A DNA stretch of 45,516 nt, from positions 1 through 45,516 of the IMG/VR virus record IMGVR_UViG_3300020171_000054; one strand, written 5' to 3'. This DNA is from a virus. Below, piece after piece: positions 1 through 8,634 of this stretch. The number at the start of each line of letters is the position of its first letter. Within the stretch, counting starts at the first letter, position 1. A model generated the notes under the pieces. The model saw only the letters and a list, made by a program, of their open reading frames with translations. It had not been told where the DNA came from and ran no database searches. The translations under genes and the position numbers were made by a program.

Positions 1-194
1 TTGCTGTCTATCTCATCCGCAGTGACAACTCGTGCAGCAATCTCGCCAGGCAAAGCAAGCGTGAGAACGCCATGTATCTCATCACCATGCTTCCAGTCAG
101 CATCGTAATCGTCATGTAGCATTACTTCGTCTGAGTGTGCGGAGAGATGCGCCTTACGCTCTTCCCTGTTTGTGTACGTTAATCGTACTGTCAT
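1..194 (-). CDS. 5' part of a small late gene that continues at the other end of the window
   Basis: This open frame starts at an ATG whose first base overlaps the TAA stop of the fibre gene (TAATG) and runs off base 1 after 64 codons plus two bases. Joining base 1 to base 45516 completes a Lys codon (aa+g) and continues in frame, without a stop, into the partial frame at 45384-45516, giving a 108-residue protein. It is acidic, with no signal peptide or membrane segment. I do not recognise its family. Its place between a tail fibre and a second tail protein gene suggests a tail accessory or fibre-assembly role, which is inference only. Confidence 0.75.
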   Translation of the reverse strand, partial: MTVRLTYTNREERKAHLSAHSDEVMLHDDYDADWKHGDEIHGVLTLALPGEIAARVVTADEIDS

Positions 195-1360
195 TATGCA
201 GCCCTCCAAATACGCAGGACAGATCCCTTTGCCATTGTTGATCCTGTCACAGACGAGTTGGCCTGTGCCCAAACTGTTTGGAGCGTGCCAGCATTTGCCC
301 CGCCAATATACATAAACAGGCCTTTCTTCCCCTTCAAGAGGGTTGCGTCTATTTGTCCAAAGGCTGTTGCGCCAGAGGCTAAGGAGGTCAATGATTGAGC
401 AGTGGTGTCTGGCCATGTAATGAATGCTAGAGAGCCCGACCAATATAATGCCCCTCCTGTCGGGTATGAGAAGCCGATTTTCATATCACCAGGATCGCCA
501 CCTGGCGCCATTAGAAAGTCTCCTTCAAACAATACGTTCTCATTCGCAGCCACCGAGAAAAACAGTTCGTCATCATTCTGTAGTGTTGTTGAGCTTGTAA
601 CCGTCTCATCGGCCGTCTTAAGGATCGCAGTTCCTTGGGCCGCGCCGCCAGCAGCAGCCCATTTGACCCCCGTGGCTTCGCCTGAATCAGCAGTCAATAC
701 CTGGTCGTTCGTCCCGACCGCCAGCCGACTTACCGCATTATCGGCAGTCCCTACAAGCAGATCGCCTTTCGCGTCCACATCGCTTTCCATCACCGCGCCA
801 GCGGCATTGACATTCGTCGCGTCAGTTACGTCCGCCCCGTCTTCCACGTTGAGCAGCGTTCTTGCCTGTGTCGCGCTAAGTGCCGCGATATTCCCCGCTG
901 TGATGCGCCCTACTAGGGTTTGTTCGGCTACCGTCAGTGCGGCGGGGGTATCATCTGTAGTCGCCTCGAGAATAGTATTGGCATCAAACAGGGTCTTGCT
1001 AATCTTGTCAGAGAATAGATGAGCAATCTCATCAGCCGCACTGATCAACTCGACGTAAGAGCCAATCGGCCATTCGTATGCCTCATCCCCCACCGTTACG
1101 TTCTTAGCCAACGCGTAATCCGTCGCCCCGCCGCCCATCGTCAGCGTGTTCGTTGCCCGCGAAGTATAAATGATGAGACACCACTTCGTCGCCGCCGTAA
1201 ACGCCAACGTGTCCCTTATCCATATCACATGGCCCAATGGTGTCGGGCTTGGGAACAACGACCCATCGACCAACACAACGGTCGTATCAGTCCCTCGCGT
1301 GTAGCTTGCCGCCAACGTACTTTGTATCTGATTCGCGCTAGGCGCAGCCAAGGTCGTCAT
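194..1360 (-). CDS. tail fibre / receptor-binding-type protein
   Basis: A 388-residue protein, low in cysteine and rich in Ala, Thr, Gly and Asp. The middle contains the run GRITAGNIAALSATQARTLL followed by VEDGADVTD and DAKGDLLVGTADNAVSRLAVG, wording that recurs in many phage fibre and tail-spike shafts. The last 150 residues look like a compact fibre tip rich in aromatic residues and ending in VLRIWRAA. The ATG follows GTGAGGT. It lies downstream of sugar-modifying genes and overlaps the next gene by one base. Role as an adsorption fibre is inferred from composition and motif style; the receptor is unknown. Confidence 0.75.
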   Translation of the reverse strand: MTTLAAPSANQIQSTLAASYTRGTDTTVVLVDGSLFPSPTPLGHVIWIRDTLAFTAATKWCLIIYTSRATNTLTMGGGATDYALAKNVTVGDEAYEWPIGSYVELISAADEIAHLFSDKISKTLFDANTILEATTDDTPAALTVAEQTLVGRITAGNIAALSATQARTLLNVEDGADVTDATNVNAAGAVMESDVDAKGDLLVGTADNAVSRLAVGTNDQVLTADSGEATGVKWAAAGGAAQGTAILKTADETVTSSTTLQNDDELFFSVAANENVLFEGDFLMAPGGDPGDMKIGFSYPTGGALYWSGSLAFITWPDTTAQSLTSLASGATAFGQIDATLLKGKKGLFMYIGGANAGTLQTVWAQANSSVTGSTMAKGSVLRIWRAA

Positions 1361-1368
1361 ACCTCACC

Positions 1369-2073
1369 TCACAGTCGTTCTAATATGTCCTTCAATCCAG
1401 CGGATATCTCTCCAACTTTCTCTTGATTCCCTAGCCGCCATTCGCCGGGTTCAATCGTCTCTCCCAAAGCCGATGTATAATCGCGGAACTTGAACCCCTT
1501 CCCGAATACCCTCTCTGAGTATTCCCACTGGTTCTCAATTCCCAAGGCGTCAGCTAGAATGATTCCATGTAGAGAGCTAGACATAATCCGCTCACACTTG
1601 GACGCCTCTCTCAAGACGTGTTCAATGCCGCCAGTAATCGGAATCACATGGGCGTCCTCACGATCAGCATGGATGTAGTGTGGGATAATCCCAAGCTCAT
1701 ACTGCTTCTTTTCCTTGGGGGCGAATAGAGAGCACAGCAAACCAAGATCGCCGTAAGGAATATCGCGTATGTCCAACATGTCTATCGCTATCCTATCCTC
1801 CGTCAATCGCCCTCTCAGCCCCAGGATAGTTGCCCCACCAAGATCTGTCCGCCGTGTCCCCTCGTTCATTATCCCCGTAGTCAGTAGCGTGCCTTTGAAG
1901 TCTTGGGGTACGTGTTCGATGATCGAGCCACATCCAAACAGATCGGCCTCATTCTGGCGTGCCCATCCAAACTTGATCTTCGTCAGCTTGTGTAGAAAGT
2001 ACGGTGTCAGCCAGTCGCCAAAGTTCCCAACCGACTTATCCCAGATATTCCCGCGATACCACCAAACTTTCAT
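1369..2073 (-). CDS. polysaccharide pyruvyl transferase family protein
   Basis: A 234-residue protein resembling the polysaccharide pyruvyl transferase superfamily (CsaB/GumL/WcaK type), which moves pyruvate from phosphoenolpyruvate onto sugars of surface polymers. Visible features are the N-terminal VGNFGDWLTPYF (NFGD, residues 17-20), GCGSIIEHV, the LGLRGRLT segment, YGDLGLL, a GIIPHYIH segment, then SSSLHGIILADALGI, the family's SxHG signature near the C-terminal third. It is shorter than many members (about 300 residues). The ATG overlaps the previous stop as ATGA. It sits in a tail operon with two glycosyltransferases, so it may modify virion or host glycans. Superfamily assignment is fairly secure; pyruvyl transfer itself is not proven. 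Confidence 0.8.
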   Translation of the reverse strand: MKVWWYRGNIWDKSVGNFGDWLTPYFLHKLTKIKFGWARQNEADLFGCGSIIEHVPQDFKGTLLTTGIMNEGTRRTDLGGATILGLRGRLTEDRIAIDMLDIRDIPYGDLGLLCSLFAPKEKKQYELGIIPHYIHADREDAHVIPITGGIEHVLREASKCERIMSSSLHGIILADALGIENQWEYSERVFGKGFKFRDYTSALGETIEPGEWRLGNQEKVGEISAGLKDILERL

Positions 2074-2408
2074 TTTTCACCTGCCATGTCTTCGAGTTCC
2101 GTCATCAGGTTATTTCGTGCCCATGCTGCCACCTCTTCGACTGACATGCCTTCTACCTCATCAGCCAACACGGAAGCCCGTACCTTCTCAGCAAGTGCCT
2201 CATCCGGCTTGTGATACGTCGTCACCAATTCCATCACTCTGGCAAAGCCCTCCCCTTTGATAACTAGAGTGATCGGCTTTGCAGTATCATTCACTCCTTG
2301 CGAAGTGAGGATGTCCACCCGCACCTCGCCAAATCGCTTACGCCCTGGGGTTACGTCTACCACAGGATTGATGGTGATATCGCACTCAGCATACACTTTA
2401 GGACACAT
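2070..2408 (-). CDS. hypothetical protein in tail/glycan operon
   Basis: A 112-residue acidic protein beginning MCPKVYAECD; the start is chosen because AAAGGAGAGAGG precedes this ATG, whereas the longer frame has no ribosome site. The first half looks beta-rich (ECDITINPVVDV, GEVRVDIL, PITLVIKGEG). The second half is helical (LAEKVRASVLADEVEG, VEEVAAWARNNL). It overlaps the upstream glycosyltransferase by 11 bases and the downstream pyruvyl-transferase-like gene by 4, so the three are translationally coupled. No family is recognised. A small virion or accessory protein is possible. Confidence 0.7.
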   Translation of the reverse strand: MCPKVYAECDITINPVVDVTPGRKRFGEVRVDILTSQGVNDTAKPITLVIKGEGFARVMELVTTYHKPDEALAEKVRASVLADEVEGMSVEEVAAWARNNLMTELEDMAGEK

Positions 2409-3210
2409 CCTCTCTCCTTTCCTCAAGCCACTCAAACAGGCCGTCAATGGCCTCAGTGTCAGTTGCGCCACTTGCTCGCATTCGTTTCAATGCGCGGATG
2501 GCAGAGTTTTGTCCTTCTCTTCGATGGTGAACCATCAACATCCTAACGACCTTCAGATTCACCGTCTTGAAGTGATCGAGCACCATGTCGCAATCCACCC
2601 AGATCTCGAAACCAGCAGCCCGAATTGCATCACACCACACATAGTCCTCAGTGGCGATAACGTCCGTTCGATCTTCCGTCATCGACATCCGAAATGTGCC
2701 GAGAGGGATCGCCTCCATCACGTGGCGCTTTATAAGGATCCCGCTATTGCCAACCCGGTCACATTGCCTCAACCCGACATAGCCGGCCATCGGCTGAATG
2801 TACAGCGGCTCATACGGAATCACGTCGATGTCTTGAGGCTGCTCGAAGTGGCGCGCTAGTTCGATATCAAGATCTGTGCCGCCGTCTCGTACCCCAACAC
2901 AAGGCAGCGGCCCTTGATCCCCACCCCATCTATACCCAAGCGGAATCACGACATCTTTATCGTGCGCCAATAGCCTGTCAAGGGCGTTCTCTGGCAGATG
3001 CTCGTCATCGTTGATCAGGAACAGATATTCGCAATCAGTCGCCAGAAACTCCTTGAGCAGCGTATTGACCGCCAATTCAAGCGGCCGATAACGCGTTGCC
3101 TCAACGACAGTAATATCGTACTTTCCAGAAAGGCACCATTGTCTCAGGCGATAGGACAGACTCGTCCCAACCGACCCTTGATTCGGTACACCAATGAAGA
3201 TACTCGGCAT
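2398..3210 (-). CDS. GT-A-like glycosyltransferase, copy 1
   Basis: A 270-residue protein with a glycosyltransferase-2-like layout. It has an N-terminal beta strand PSIFIGVPNQG, then YLFLINDDEHLP (the NDDE at residues 67-70 replaces the usual DxD metal site), then DRLLAHDKDVVIPLGYRW, and a C-terminal EDYVWCDAIRAAGFEIW segment with a likely catalytic acidic ED. The layout parallels the protein at 42388-43011, so the two are paralogues. No membrane segment is seen, so it would be soluble. It lies within the tail operon, 2 bases after a tail gene. Substrate unknown; it could act on virion proteins or host surface sugars. Confidence 0.78.
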   Translation of the reverse strand: MPSIFIGVPNQGSVGTSLSYRLRQWCLSGKYDITVVEATRYRPLELAVNTLLKEFLATDCEYLFLINDDEHLPENALDRLLAHDKDVVIPLGYRWGGDQGPLPCVGVRDGGTDLDIELARHFEQPQDIDVIPYEPLYIQPMAGYVGLRQCDRVGNSGILIKRHVMEAIPLGTFRMSMTEDRTDVIATEDYVWCDAIRAAGFEIWVDCDMVLDHFKTVNLKVVRMLMVHHRREGQNSAIRALKRMRASGATDTEAIDGLFEWLEERREDVS

Positions 3211-3212
3211 GG

Positions 3213-3608
3213 CTACGCCTGCGGTGCAATCGTCACTGTGATTGCGTTAATCGCAAACACAAGTTGATCTCCCACACCAATCAGCTTTGAGACTGTCAAT
3301 GCTCCAGAGGCAGAGAACTTGCCGTCACCTTCCACTGTCGTTGTTGCGATTGCCAACCAGCCAATCGTGCCCCAAGTGCCTGTAACCGCTGCTGGGAATT
3401 CTACGGCTGCTATGTTCTTCGTCGAACCAGTCGCCGCCGTCGCCATTGATAGCGTCATTCGTGTGTAGCCATACGACGCCGAAATCTCCGCCGCTGCTGT
3501 TCCTGCATCCCCTGGGTTTGCGTCACAACATGCCGCCCAAATATTGTCCGTCCGAAACTCCGCTGTAAGAATCTGATTTCTCAGCGCCGTTGTAAATCCG
3601 CTTGCCAT
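3213..3608 (-). CDS. small tail/virion protein, WGT-motif family
   Basis: A 131-residue protein starting MASGFTTALRN; this ATG is preceded by AGGGGTG and suits the family better than the GTG three codons upstream. It resembles a widespread phage tail-associated family of about 130 residues. Members carry an N-terminal LxNxxL helix, a statement such as FPAAVTGTWGTIGWLAI, and a beta-rich end with GDQLVFAINAITVTI. All three are visible here. It follows the Dit N-terminal gene directly. The exact structural role (tail tip or fibre base) is not established. Confidence 0.7.
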   Translation of the reverse strand: MASGFTTALRNQILTAEFRTDNIWAACCDANPGDAGTAAAEISASYGYTRMTLSMATAATGSTKNIAAVEFPAAVTGTWGTIGWLAIATTTVEGDGKFSASGALTVSKLIGVGDQLVFAINAITVTIAPQA

Positions 3609-3619
3609 CTCAATCACCC

Positions 3620-4198
3620 CTACTTGATCTGTCTCGTGATCAACGTGAATCCTGTCACGTTACCAGAGCCTGCTTTCATCGTGATCGTCATCGTCGGAGG
3701 TGTTCTGTAATCCCCCGCGTTTTCGACCGCCATTGTTTGATATGCCGCCGTTATGTTGTACGTATCAGTGTCTTCCGCCGCGTACGAGAATGGATCAGCC
3801 GCAAGCAATGGCAATGAGAAGTATCCCTTGCTTCCGCCGACCAGTCGCGTCAATGGCATCTTCCCCGCATAGCGAACCGTATACGTATAGCCCGCTTCCT
3901 TGGTGAACACGAGAGCCACGTCTTTCGGATGTCCATCCTGATCAAGCAACACTTGAGAAAATGTCTTTGTGAGGCTCTGTAGCGTCTCAGGGGTGGTTGA
4001 ATCGATCATCACGAGATCGAGCACGATGATTCGTGGCCCAAGATCGGTTGTGAACAGGTGAACGCCATTACGTCCGGGGATCACCACCGATTGATCTCTA
4101 GTTTGTGGCAGAACCGGCTCGTCAAAGTCTGGCATCAGCTCGACACCTAGTGTCGTGTTGGCTATGCCCCCTATCGTGAATCTGCTTATGTCACTCAC
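3620..4198 (-). CDS. distal tail protein (Dit), N-terminal half only
   Basis: A 192-residue protein in the Dit position, immediately after the tape measure with a GTGA overlap (GTG start). The sequence fits the N-terminal belt domain of Siphovirus Dit proteins: VVIPGRNGVHLF near residue 40, a central GKMPLTRLVGGSKGYFSLPLLAADPFSY, and VENAGDYRTPPTMTITM. In usual Dits the chain then continues into a galectin-like C-terminal domain ending near xxPRxL. Here it stops after TLITRQIK. Domains matching the missing half occur at the C-termini of the proteins at 43369-45222 and 41055-42401. Dit identity is strong; the split is my reading. Confidence 0.8.
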   Translation of the reverse strand: MSDISRFTIGGIANTTLGVELMPDFDEPVLPQTRDQSVVIPGRNGVHLFTTDLGPRIIVLDLVMIDSTTPETLQSLTKTFSQVLLDQDGHPKDVALVFTKEAGYTYTVRYAGKMPLTRLVGGSKGYFSLPLLAADPFSYAAEDTDTYNITAAYQTMAVENAGDYRTPPTMTITMKAGSGNVTGFTLITRQIK

Positions 4199-7100
4199 GT
4201 GCGCACCCCCTCAGAGCGTAGTCTTGATTGGAAGAGGCTATAGTGTTCGCGGGCGATAAGTTCGATGTCTGACTCAGAGCGCACGTTCAATATTGCGCCA
4301 TCGTACATGCCGCGCATGTCGATAGAGATGTTGCCTGCGCCGGCAAGCATCGGCTGTTGAGGACTGAGCGCATTGACAATGCCATCACCAATCTTTGCGA
4401 AGACACTCTTACTGAGAGGGAGATAGGCTTCGGCCACGCCGCTTTCGGCCACCATGTGCGGGGGGAGAAGCGTTGGGCTATCGAATACAGCGCCCTCCTT
4501 GAAGCCGATCAAAGCACCACTAAGCGCAAGAGCACCACCTCCAAATGCGGCAGCAGCGGCAGCAGCAGCATGTTGTGCTTGTAGAGGGACGGCCCATAAT
4601 CCGCCAAGCACAATAGCGGCGGTATACGCCAGAGCTTTCGCAGCTTCCGTTATGCTGAGAATGAGTAATTCTTCTTTCGCGGCAGTGAGCGCCGTCTGCA
4701 GGATCTTCCACATAGCCTCGCCGAATGAGACTGCTAAATCTTCCATCGCAGTCTCCTCGTCTGCGATTGCCTCTATTCGGTCGTCTCTCAAGTCTCCTAT
4801 TGCAGTGGTATAAGCGGTTTCCATGTCGGTCATCTTGCGATCATGGTCGATCTTGGCATCTTCTAGGCGGTCTTGATAATTTATGAACTCTCTTTGCTGC
4901 GCGTCATAATCACTCGCATTCACCATCGCCCTTGCATGGTCCCGAGCTAAATCTTCTAGCTTGCGATCATAAGCAAGTTGCGCAGCCGCCTTATCCTCTT
5001 CGTAATCTGCGTCTGTTGTTTCTAGATCTGTGACATAATCTTCTTCGATCTCCAACATCCGATTAGCATGTTCTTCGGCAGCCCGTGTCTTGTCTCTATA
5101 GTAATTAAACACACCTTCGAGCATTGCGCCGAGTGTCTCGCCAACATACTCCAAGATATTTTCCCAGACTGTTTTAGTGGCCTTCTCGAACGTTGTCAGT
5201 TGTTGCGTTCCTCCAAGAGTTACCTTTTCAAACGCAGCAAGGATCAGCAATAGATCGCCGCTTGCTGTAACCCCAGCATCACCGAGAGCTTCGACTTTCG
5301 TGGTTACCTCATCATATATGCCACGAAGCCGTTCGAGAATTTCAGCCTGTCTCGCACCGCCATCTATCGCGTCATCATATGCCTGTAGTAATTCCAGCGT
5401 TTCGTTTAACAACCCATGTTCTGACTGATATAGCGCCTTATTAGATTGAGCGAGAAGATCCTGTGCATCAGCAAGCCGCTCTGCTTCTGTCCTCATCGCT
5501 CGCGTCACTATGCCGGCGGCCTCAAGAGTGGCGATATGGTCTAATGTTGATTGAGCAACCTCGATATTGGCCTCTGTGAGATAGTCCACTTGGTCCATCA
5601 ATTCATCGTACTGCGCCTGCTGTTCTTTCAGCGCATCTGTATATTCAACAGAGCCAACAGGAGAATCTCCCATAATCTTATTCAGTTTTTTGTATCTTTT
5701 CTCTAAGTCCTTAATCGTCCGTGCGGCTTTGGTTGTTGATTTGATTGACTTGTCTTGTTCACGGGCATACTTCATCGTTTCGGTAATCAATGCCTGAAGT
5801 GCGGCAGATACTTCAAGATCGCCCTCAGCAAGATACTCAGCCGCGGCGGTTAGCGCATTGTGGAATTTCTCAAGGTCTTGCAGGGCAAGGGCATATTCGT
5901 AGCTGCCCTCTTCTGTCTCATTGAGCGCGGCGAGCAGATCGTTGTACTCCTGGACGAGAGCGGATATTGCAACGACTGTATCATCTGTGTCGTCTGCTGC
6001 CCCCTCTTGGCCGGCGCGATATTCAGCAAGCAGACGGTTGACTTCGGCTATGGCGTCTTTGGACGTTTGCAGCATTGTGTTGAGCTTCCCTGTGCTTTCC
6101 GCTGTAACGTCTGACGCATCTGCAACCCCGATATATCCTATGCGTAGCGTTCCGAGTTCTGGGTACAACTCAGCGAACTTCGCAAGAATAATGTCAACCC
6201 CAAGAACCCAAGCATCGGCCATATCTTCTGGGGCAAGTTGCAATACTGCGCTTTGGAGATTGAATAGCTCTTTGATTATGTCGCCATATACTTCTTTGCT
6301 GATCTCTCCAAGGTTCTTCATCTCGGTTATGGTGTCTGTTAGCCCTTCGTAGTAATCGGCGCTGACGATATTACTCTTCGATGCGCCGTCTAGAGCCTTG
6401 ACCATCGCGTCGATCTCTTTATTGAAATCGCGCATCTCTTTGGCCGTTCTTGGCAATCCATCATCGCTAGAGAGGATAGCAACGAGAGAAGCAATACCAG
6501 CAACGAGAAGCAATATCGGATTCGTATAAGCAGTGATTACAAATAAGCCAGCACCAATCGCTATCAAGGCGTTCTTCACCGCAGTTCCATTATCAATCAT
6601 CCATTGGAACGGCGCGATGATCTTCTTGATTGCTGTCTCGAAGATAGAAGTCCCATCCGCCGCCTCTGTCATTCGGTTGACCCACGGGATAAGGGTACCA
6701 GTCACAAACTTCTGGATGACGGGCAGCGCCTTGGTCCCAATCGTCACAAGCAGCAGCTCAATCGAGCCTTTCAAGATCTGCCATTGTCCCGATACGGTAT
6801 CGAGCATTGCAGCCTGTTGATCGAACGCGACGGATGTTCCTGTGATGGATCCCTGGTATGCTTCAAGAGCGGCCTGCCCTTGTCCAATCAAGATGTTCAT
6901 CTCGCCGGCAGCGCCCGCGAAGACAGCACTCATTGCTGCCATCTTCTGTTCGGCTGTATATCCGAGTTCGATGAATGACTCTTCGAGCTGTCCAACTAGC
7001 TCGATGACTCCGATGAAGTTACCTTCGGCGTCGAATGTGTCAATATTGAGTCGCTTGAGTGCATCCGCCGCTTCGTCTGTTGGATCGGCTAGACCCTCAA

Positions 7101-7797
7101 GCGCTGTAGAAAGCGCCCTGGTTGCCCGGCCACCTGTCAAGCCAGCGTCCCCCAGCTTTGCAATGACGGTCAACGCCTCTTCCATCGGTCTGTTCAGTGC
7201 AGCCATTACAGGTGCAAGATACTTCATCGACTCGCCCAGGGTATCAACCGTAGTCGCAGATGAAGACGCAGCAGCGGCCAGGGCATTAGCTACCCGTGTT
7301 GATTCTGAAGCCTCTAACCCCATACCCTTGAGAACTGCGCCCGTGATGCGTACAGCCTCGGCAAGCTCCATCACCTGAGATTCGGCTAAGGCAACAGCAC
7401 CATCCATCGCCAAGACAATCTCAGTCGCAGTAAATCCGGCACGAGCAAACGCCTCCATGCCGTCTGCGATCTCGGTCATCGTCTGTGCGGTATCAAGCCC
7501 TAACTGTTTCGCCTTTTCGGTTAGAGCCTCAAACTCGTCAGCAGTAGCGCCTGAAATAGCCTTGACCTTGGCCATAGCCAATTCAAAGTCGGCAGCCTTC
7601 TTGATAGCGGAAACGAAGACAGCACCAGCGGCAATAGCAAGACCGGCAAAGATGAGTTTGCCCGCCTTCCCTATCTTCGTCAGCACATTATTGAACTTGG
7701 CTCCGAAGGAAGCACCGGCAGTGTTGACCGCAGCTAGGTCCGCAATCGCGGCTGCCTTGTTGATGCTTATAGTTCCGAAGAGCCGAAACACTTCCAC
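4195..7797 (-). CDS. tape measure protein
   Basis: A 1200-residue protein, the longest in the genome, between the tail chaperones and Dit. Near the N-terminus (about residues 70-360) is a TP901-like tape-measure core, including the phrases FELAMAKVKAISGAT and VALAESQVMELAEAVRITG. Hydrophobic segments occur near residues 47-66 and 400-445 and again near 1090-1130. Between lies a long charged helical or coiled-coil region. It sets tail length and enters the host envelope on DNA ejection. At about 0.15 nm per residue the tail would be near 180 nm. The start is GTG after AGGTGATTTCTA. No peptidoglycan hydrolase motif was recognised. Confidence 0.93.
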   Translation of the reverse strand: MEVFRLFGTISINKAAAIADLAAVNTAGASFGAKFNNVLTKIGKAGKLIFAGLAIAAGAVFVSAIKKAADFELAMAKVKAISGATADEFEALTEKAKQLGLDTAQTMTEIADGMEAFARAGFTATEIVLAMDGAVALAESQVMELAEAVRITGAVLKGMGLEASESTRVANALAAAASSSATTVDTLGESMKYLAPVMAALNRPMEEALTVIAKLGDAGLTGGRATRALSTALEGLADPTDEAADALKRLNIDTFDAEGNFIGVIELVGQLEESFIELGYTAEQKMAAMSAVFAGAAGEMNILIGQGQAALEAYQGSITGTSVAFDQQAAMLDTVSGQWQILKGSIELLLVTIGTKALPVIQKFVTGTLIPWVNRMTEAADGTSIFETAIKKIIAPFQWMIDNGTAVKNALIAIGAGLFVITAYTNPILLLVAGIASLVAILSSDDGLPRTAKEMRDFNKEIDAMVKALDGASKSNIVSADYYEGLTDTITEMKNLGEISKEVYGDIIKELFNLQSAVLQLAPEDMADAWVLGVDIILAKFAELYPELGTLRIGYIGVADASDVTAESTGKLNTMLQTSKDAIAEVNRLLAEYRAGQEGAADDTDDTVVAISALVQEYNDLLAALNETEEGSYEYALALQDLEKFHNALTAAAEYLAEGDLEVSAALQALITETMKYAREQDKSIKSTTKAARTIKDLEKRYKKLNKIMGDSPVGSVEYTDALKEQQAQYDELMDQVDYLTEANIEVAQSTLDHIATLEAAGIVTRAMRTEAERLADAQDLLAQSNKALYQSEHGLLNETLELLQAYDDAIDGGARQAEILERLRGIYDEVTTKVEALGDAGVTASGDLLLILAAFEKVTLGGTQQLTTFEKATKTVWENILEYVGETLGAMLEGVFNYYRDKTRAAEEHANRMLEIEEDYVTDLETTDADYEEDKAAAQLAYDRKLEDLARDHARAMVNASDYDAQQREFINYQDRLEDAKIDHDRKMTDMETAYTTAIGDLRDDRIEAIADEETAMEDLAVSFGEAMWKILQTALTAAKEELLILSITEAAKALAYTAAIVLGGLWAVPLQAQHAAAAAAAAFGGGALALSGALIGFKEGAVFDSPTLLPPHMVAESGVAEAYLPLSKSVFAKIGDGIVNALSPQQPMLAGAGNISIDMRGMYDGAILNVRSESDIELIAREHYSLFQSRLRSEGVRT

Positions 7798-7807
7798 TAG
7801 AAATCAC

Positions 7808-8218
7808 CTACTTCTCTTTAATCTTCACGCCCGGAGGAAGCACCGCTATCTTCTTCACGCCCTTCGCAAAGGCTCGTTTGATGTCCTCATCCGTCAATGT
7901 TCGGCCGCTCTCTTCCACTTCGTCACCTAGTCCAAGCTGTGCCAGCCAATTCTTGAACGGGATAACCTCTCGGTTCTTCCCTTCGCCTACCGTCGGTGGT
8001 GCCATTCTGTAGCTCCATAGCGCTTCCCACCGCCTTTCTTCTTTCCTCATTTCGCCAGTTACCCTGACTGCCTGAAGCAACCTGGCATACGGTAACGCTA
8101 GGACTTCTTCGTCGGTCCAGCTATACCTCTCTTGGATGCCGTCGATGGCCCTCTCGAAACCTTTCTCGCCGTCAGACTCTGAAGCGCTGGATGTTTCATC
8201 ATTCGCTTCACACTGCCG
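7808..8218 (-). CDS. tail assembly chaperone, T extension (reached by -1 frameshift)
   Basis: This frame is open from the slippery site at 8218-8224 to its stop, 136 residues, and has no convincing start of its own (the first Met-like codon at 8080 is a TTG with no ribosome site). The new frame reads GFERAIDGIQERYSWTDEEV and LALPYARLLQAV, typical of the T part of G/GT-type chaperones, which bind tape measure and tube subunits during tail assembly. It should be made only as a 275-residue fusion with residues 1-139 of the preceding protein. It sits directly before the tape measure, as expected. Confidence 0.85.
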   Translation of the reverse strand, partial: RQCEANDETSSASESDGEKGFERAIDGIQERYSWTDEEVLALPYARLLQAVRVTGEMRKEERRWEALWSYRMAPPTVGEGKNREVIPFKNWLAQLGLGDEVEESGRTLTDEDIKRAFAKGVKKIAVLPPGVKIKEK

Positions 8219-8634
8219 AAAAAAGCTTGCACGTCCTCATGTTCTAGCAAGGCTTCAATGACCTTGATCTCTGAACCGAGCGGGAATACGTCTGGATCGC
8301 GGATGGTGCCCGTGTTGTCCGTTGCTTCGTCGATCTTGTCGAAGACGATGCCGCGCGCTATCCCGAGATAGTCGGCCATCCAGTCAATCACTTCGTCCAT
8401 TGCCAGCGGAAGCAGATCAAGGATATAGGTTCCTACTTCCATCGTGCTGACGTTGCCCATGTTCGCAAGCGCATTACGGCCGCCGGCCTGGACAACCGTT
8501 GCAACGATCTTTGCCGCTCGCTGAACATCGAGCAAGCCTAATCGACGGAGCTTGTATTCCTTCCCTTCGATATCGAGAACCGGAGGGGACCACGTAAGTG
8601 GCCCCGCTCCGCTTGTCTTGCCTTTCTCAGTCAT
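8098..8634 (-). CDS. tail assembly chaperone G
   Basis: A 178-residue protein between the tail tube and tape measure genes. It has the mixed character of siphovirus tail chaperones: an N-terminal beta section (DIEGKEYKLRRLGLLDVQRA), then helices rich in Ala, Leu and Asp, and a basic C-terminal tail RGIAGPTKKS. The start ATG follows AGGGGGATGA. After codon 138 it carries the slippery heptamer TTTTTTC, which gives a longer GT product. Like lambda gpG, it should help the tape measure nucleate tail assembly and be absent from the virion. Position and frameshift make the call strong although sequence similarity is weak. Confidence 0.85.
   Translation of the reverse strand: MTEKGKTSGAGPLTWSPPVLDIEGKEYKLRRLGLLDVQRAAKIVATVVQAGGRNALANMGNVSTMEVGTYILDLLPLAMDEVIDWMADYLGIARGIVFDKIDEATDNTGTIRDPDVFPLGSEIKVIEALLEHEDVQAFFGSVKRMMKHPALQSLTARKVSRGPSTASKRGIAGPTKKS
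8218..8224 (-). promoter_or_regulatory. programmed -1 ribosomal frameshift slippery site
   Basis: The minus strand reads T TTT TTC, in register with the chaperone codons GCT TTT TTC, so both tRNAs can re-pair one base back. The -1 frame is open for the next 136 codons, and the zero frame ends 40 codons later. The heptamer U UUU UUC is a known slippery sequence. The placement is classical for tail chaperones. Confidence 0.85.

Noticed and set aside
402-1426. Long plus-strand open frames such as 402-1022 and 1019-1426
   Set aside because: They lie opposite real minus-strand genes, lack ribosome sites and have odd composition. The same applies to all other plus-strand frames here.
7808-8080. 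Independent 90-residue gene starting at 8080
   Set aside because: The start is a TTG without a ribosome site, and the frame extends to a slippery site. It is better read as the T part of a frameshift product.
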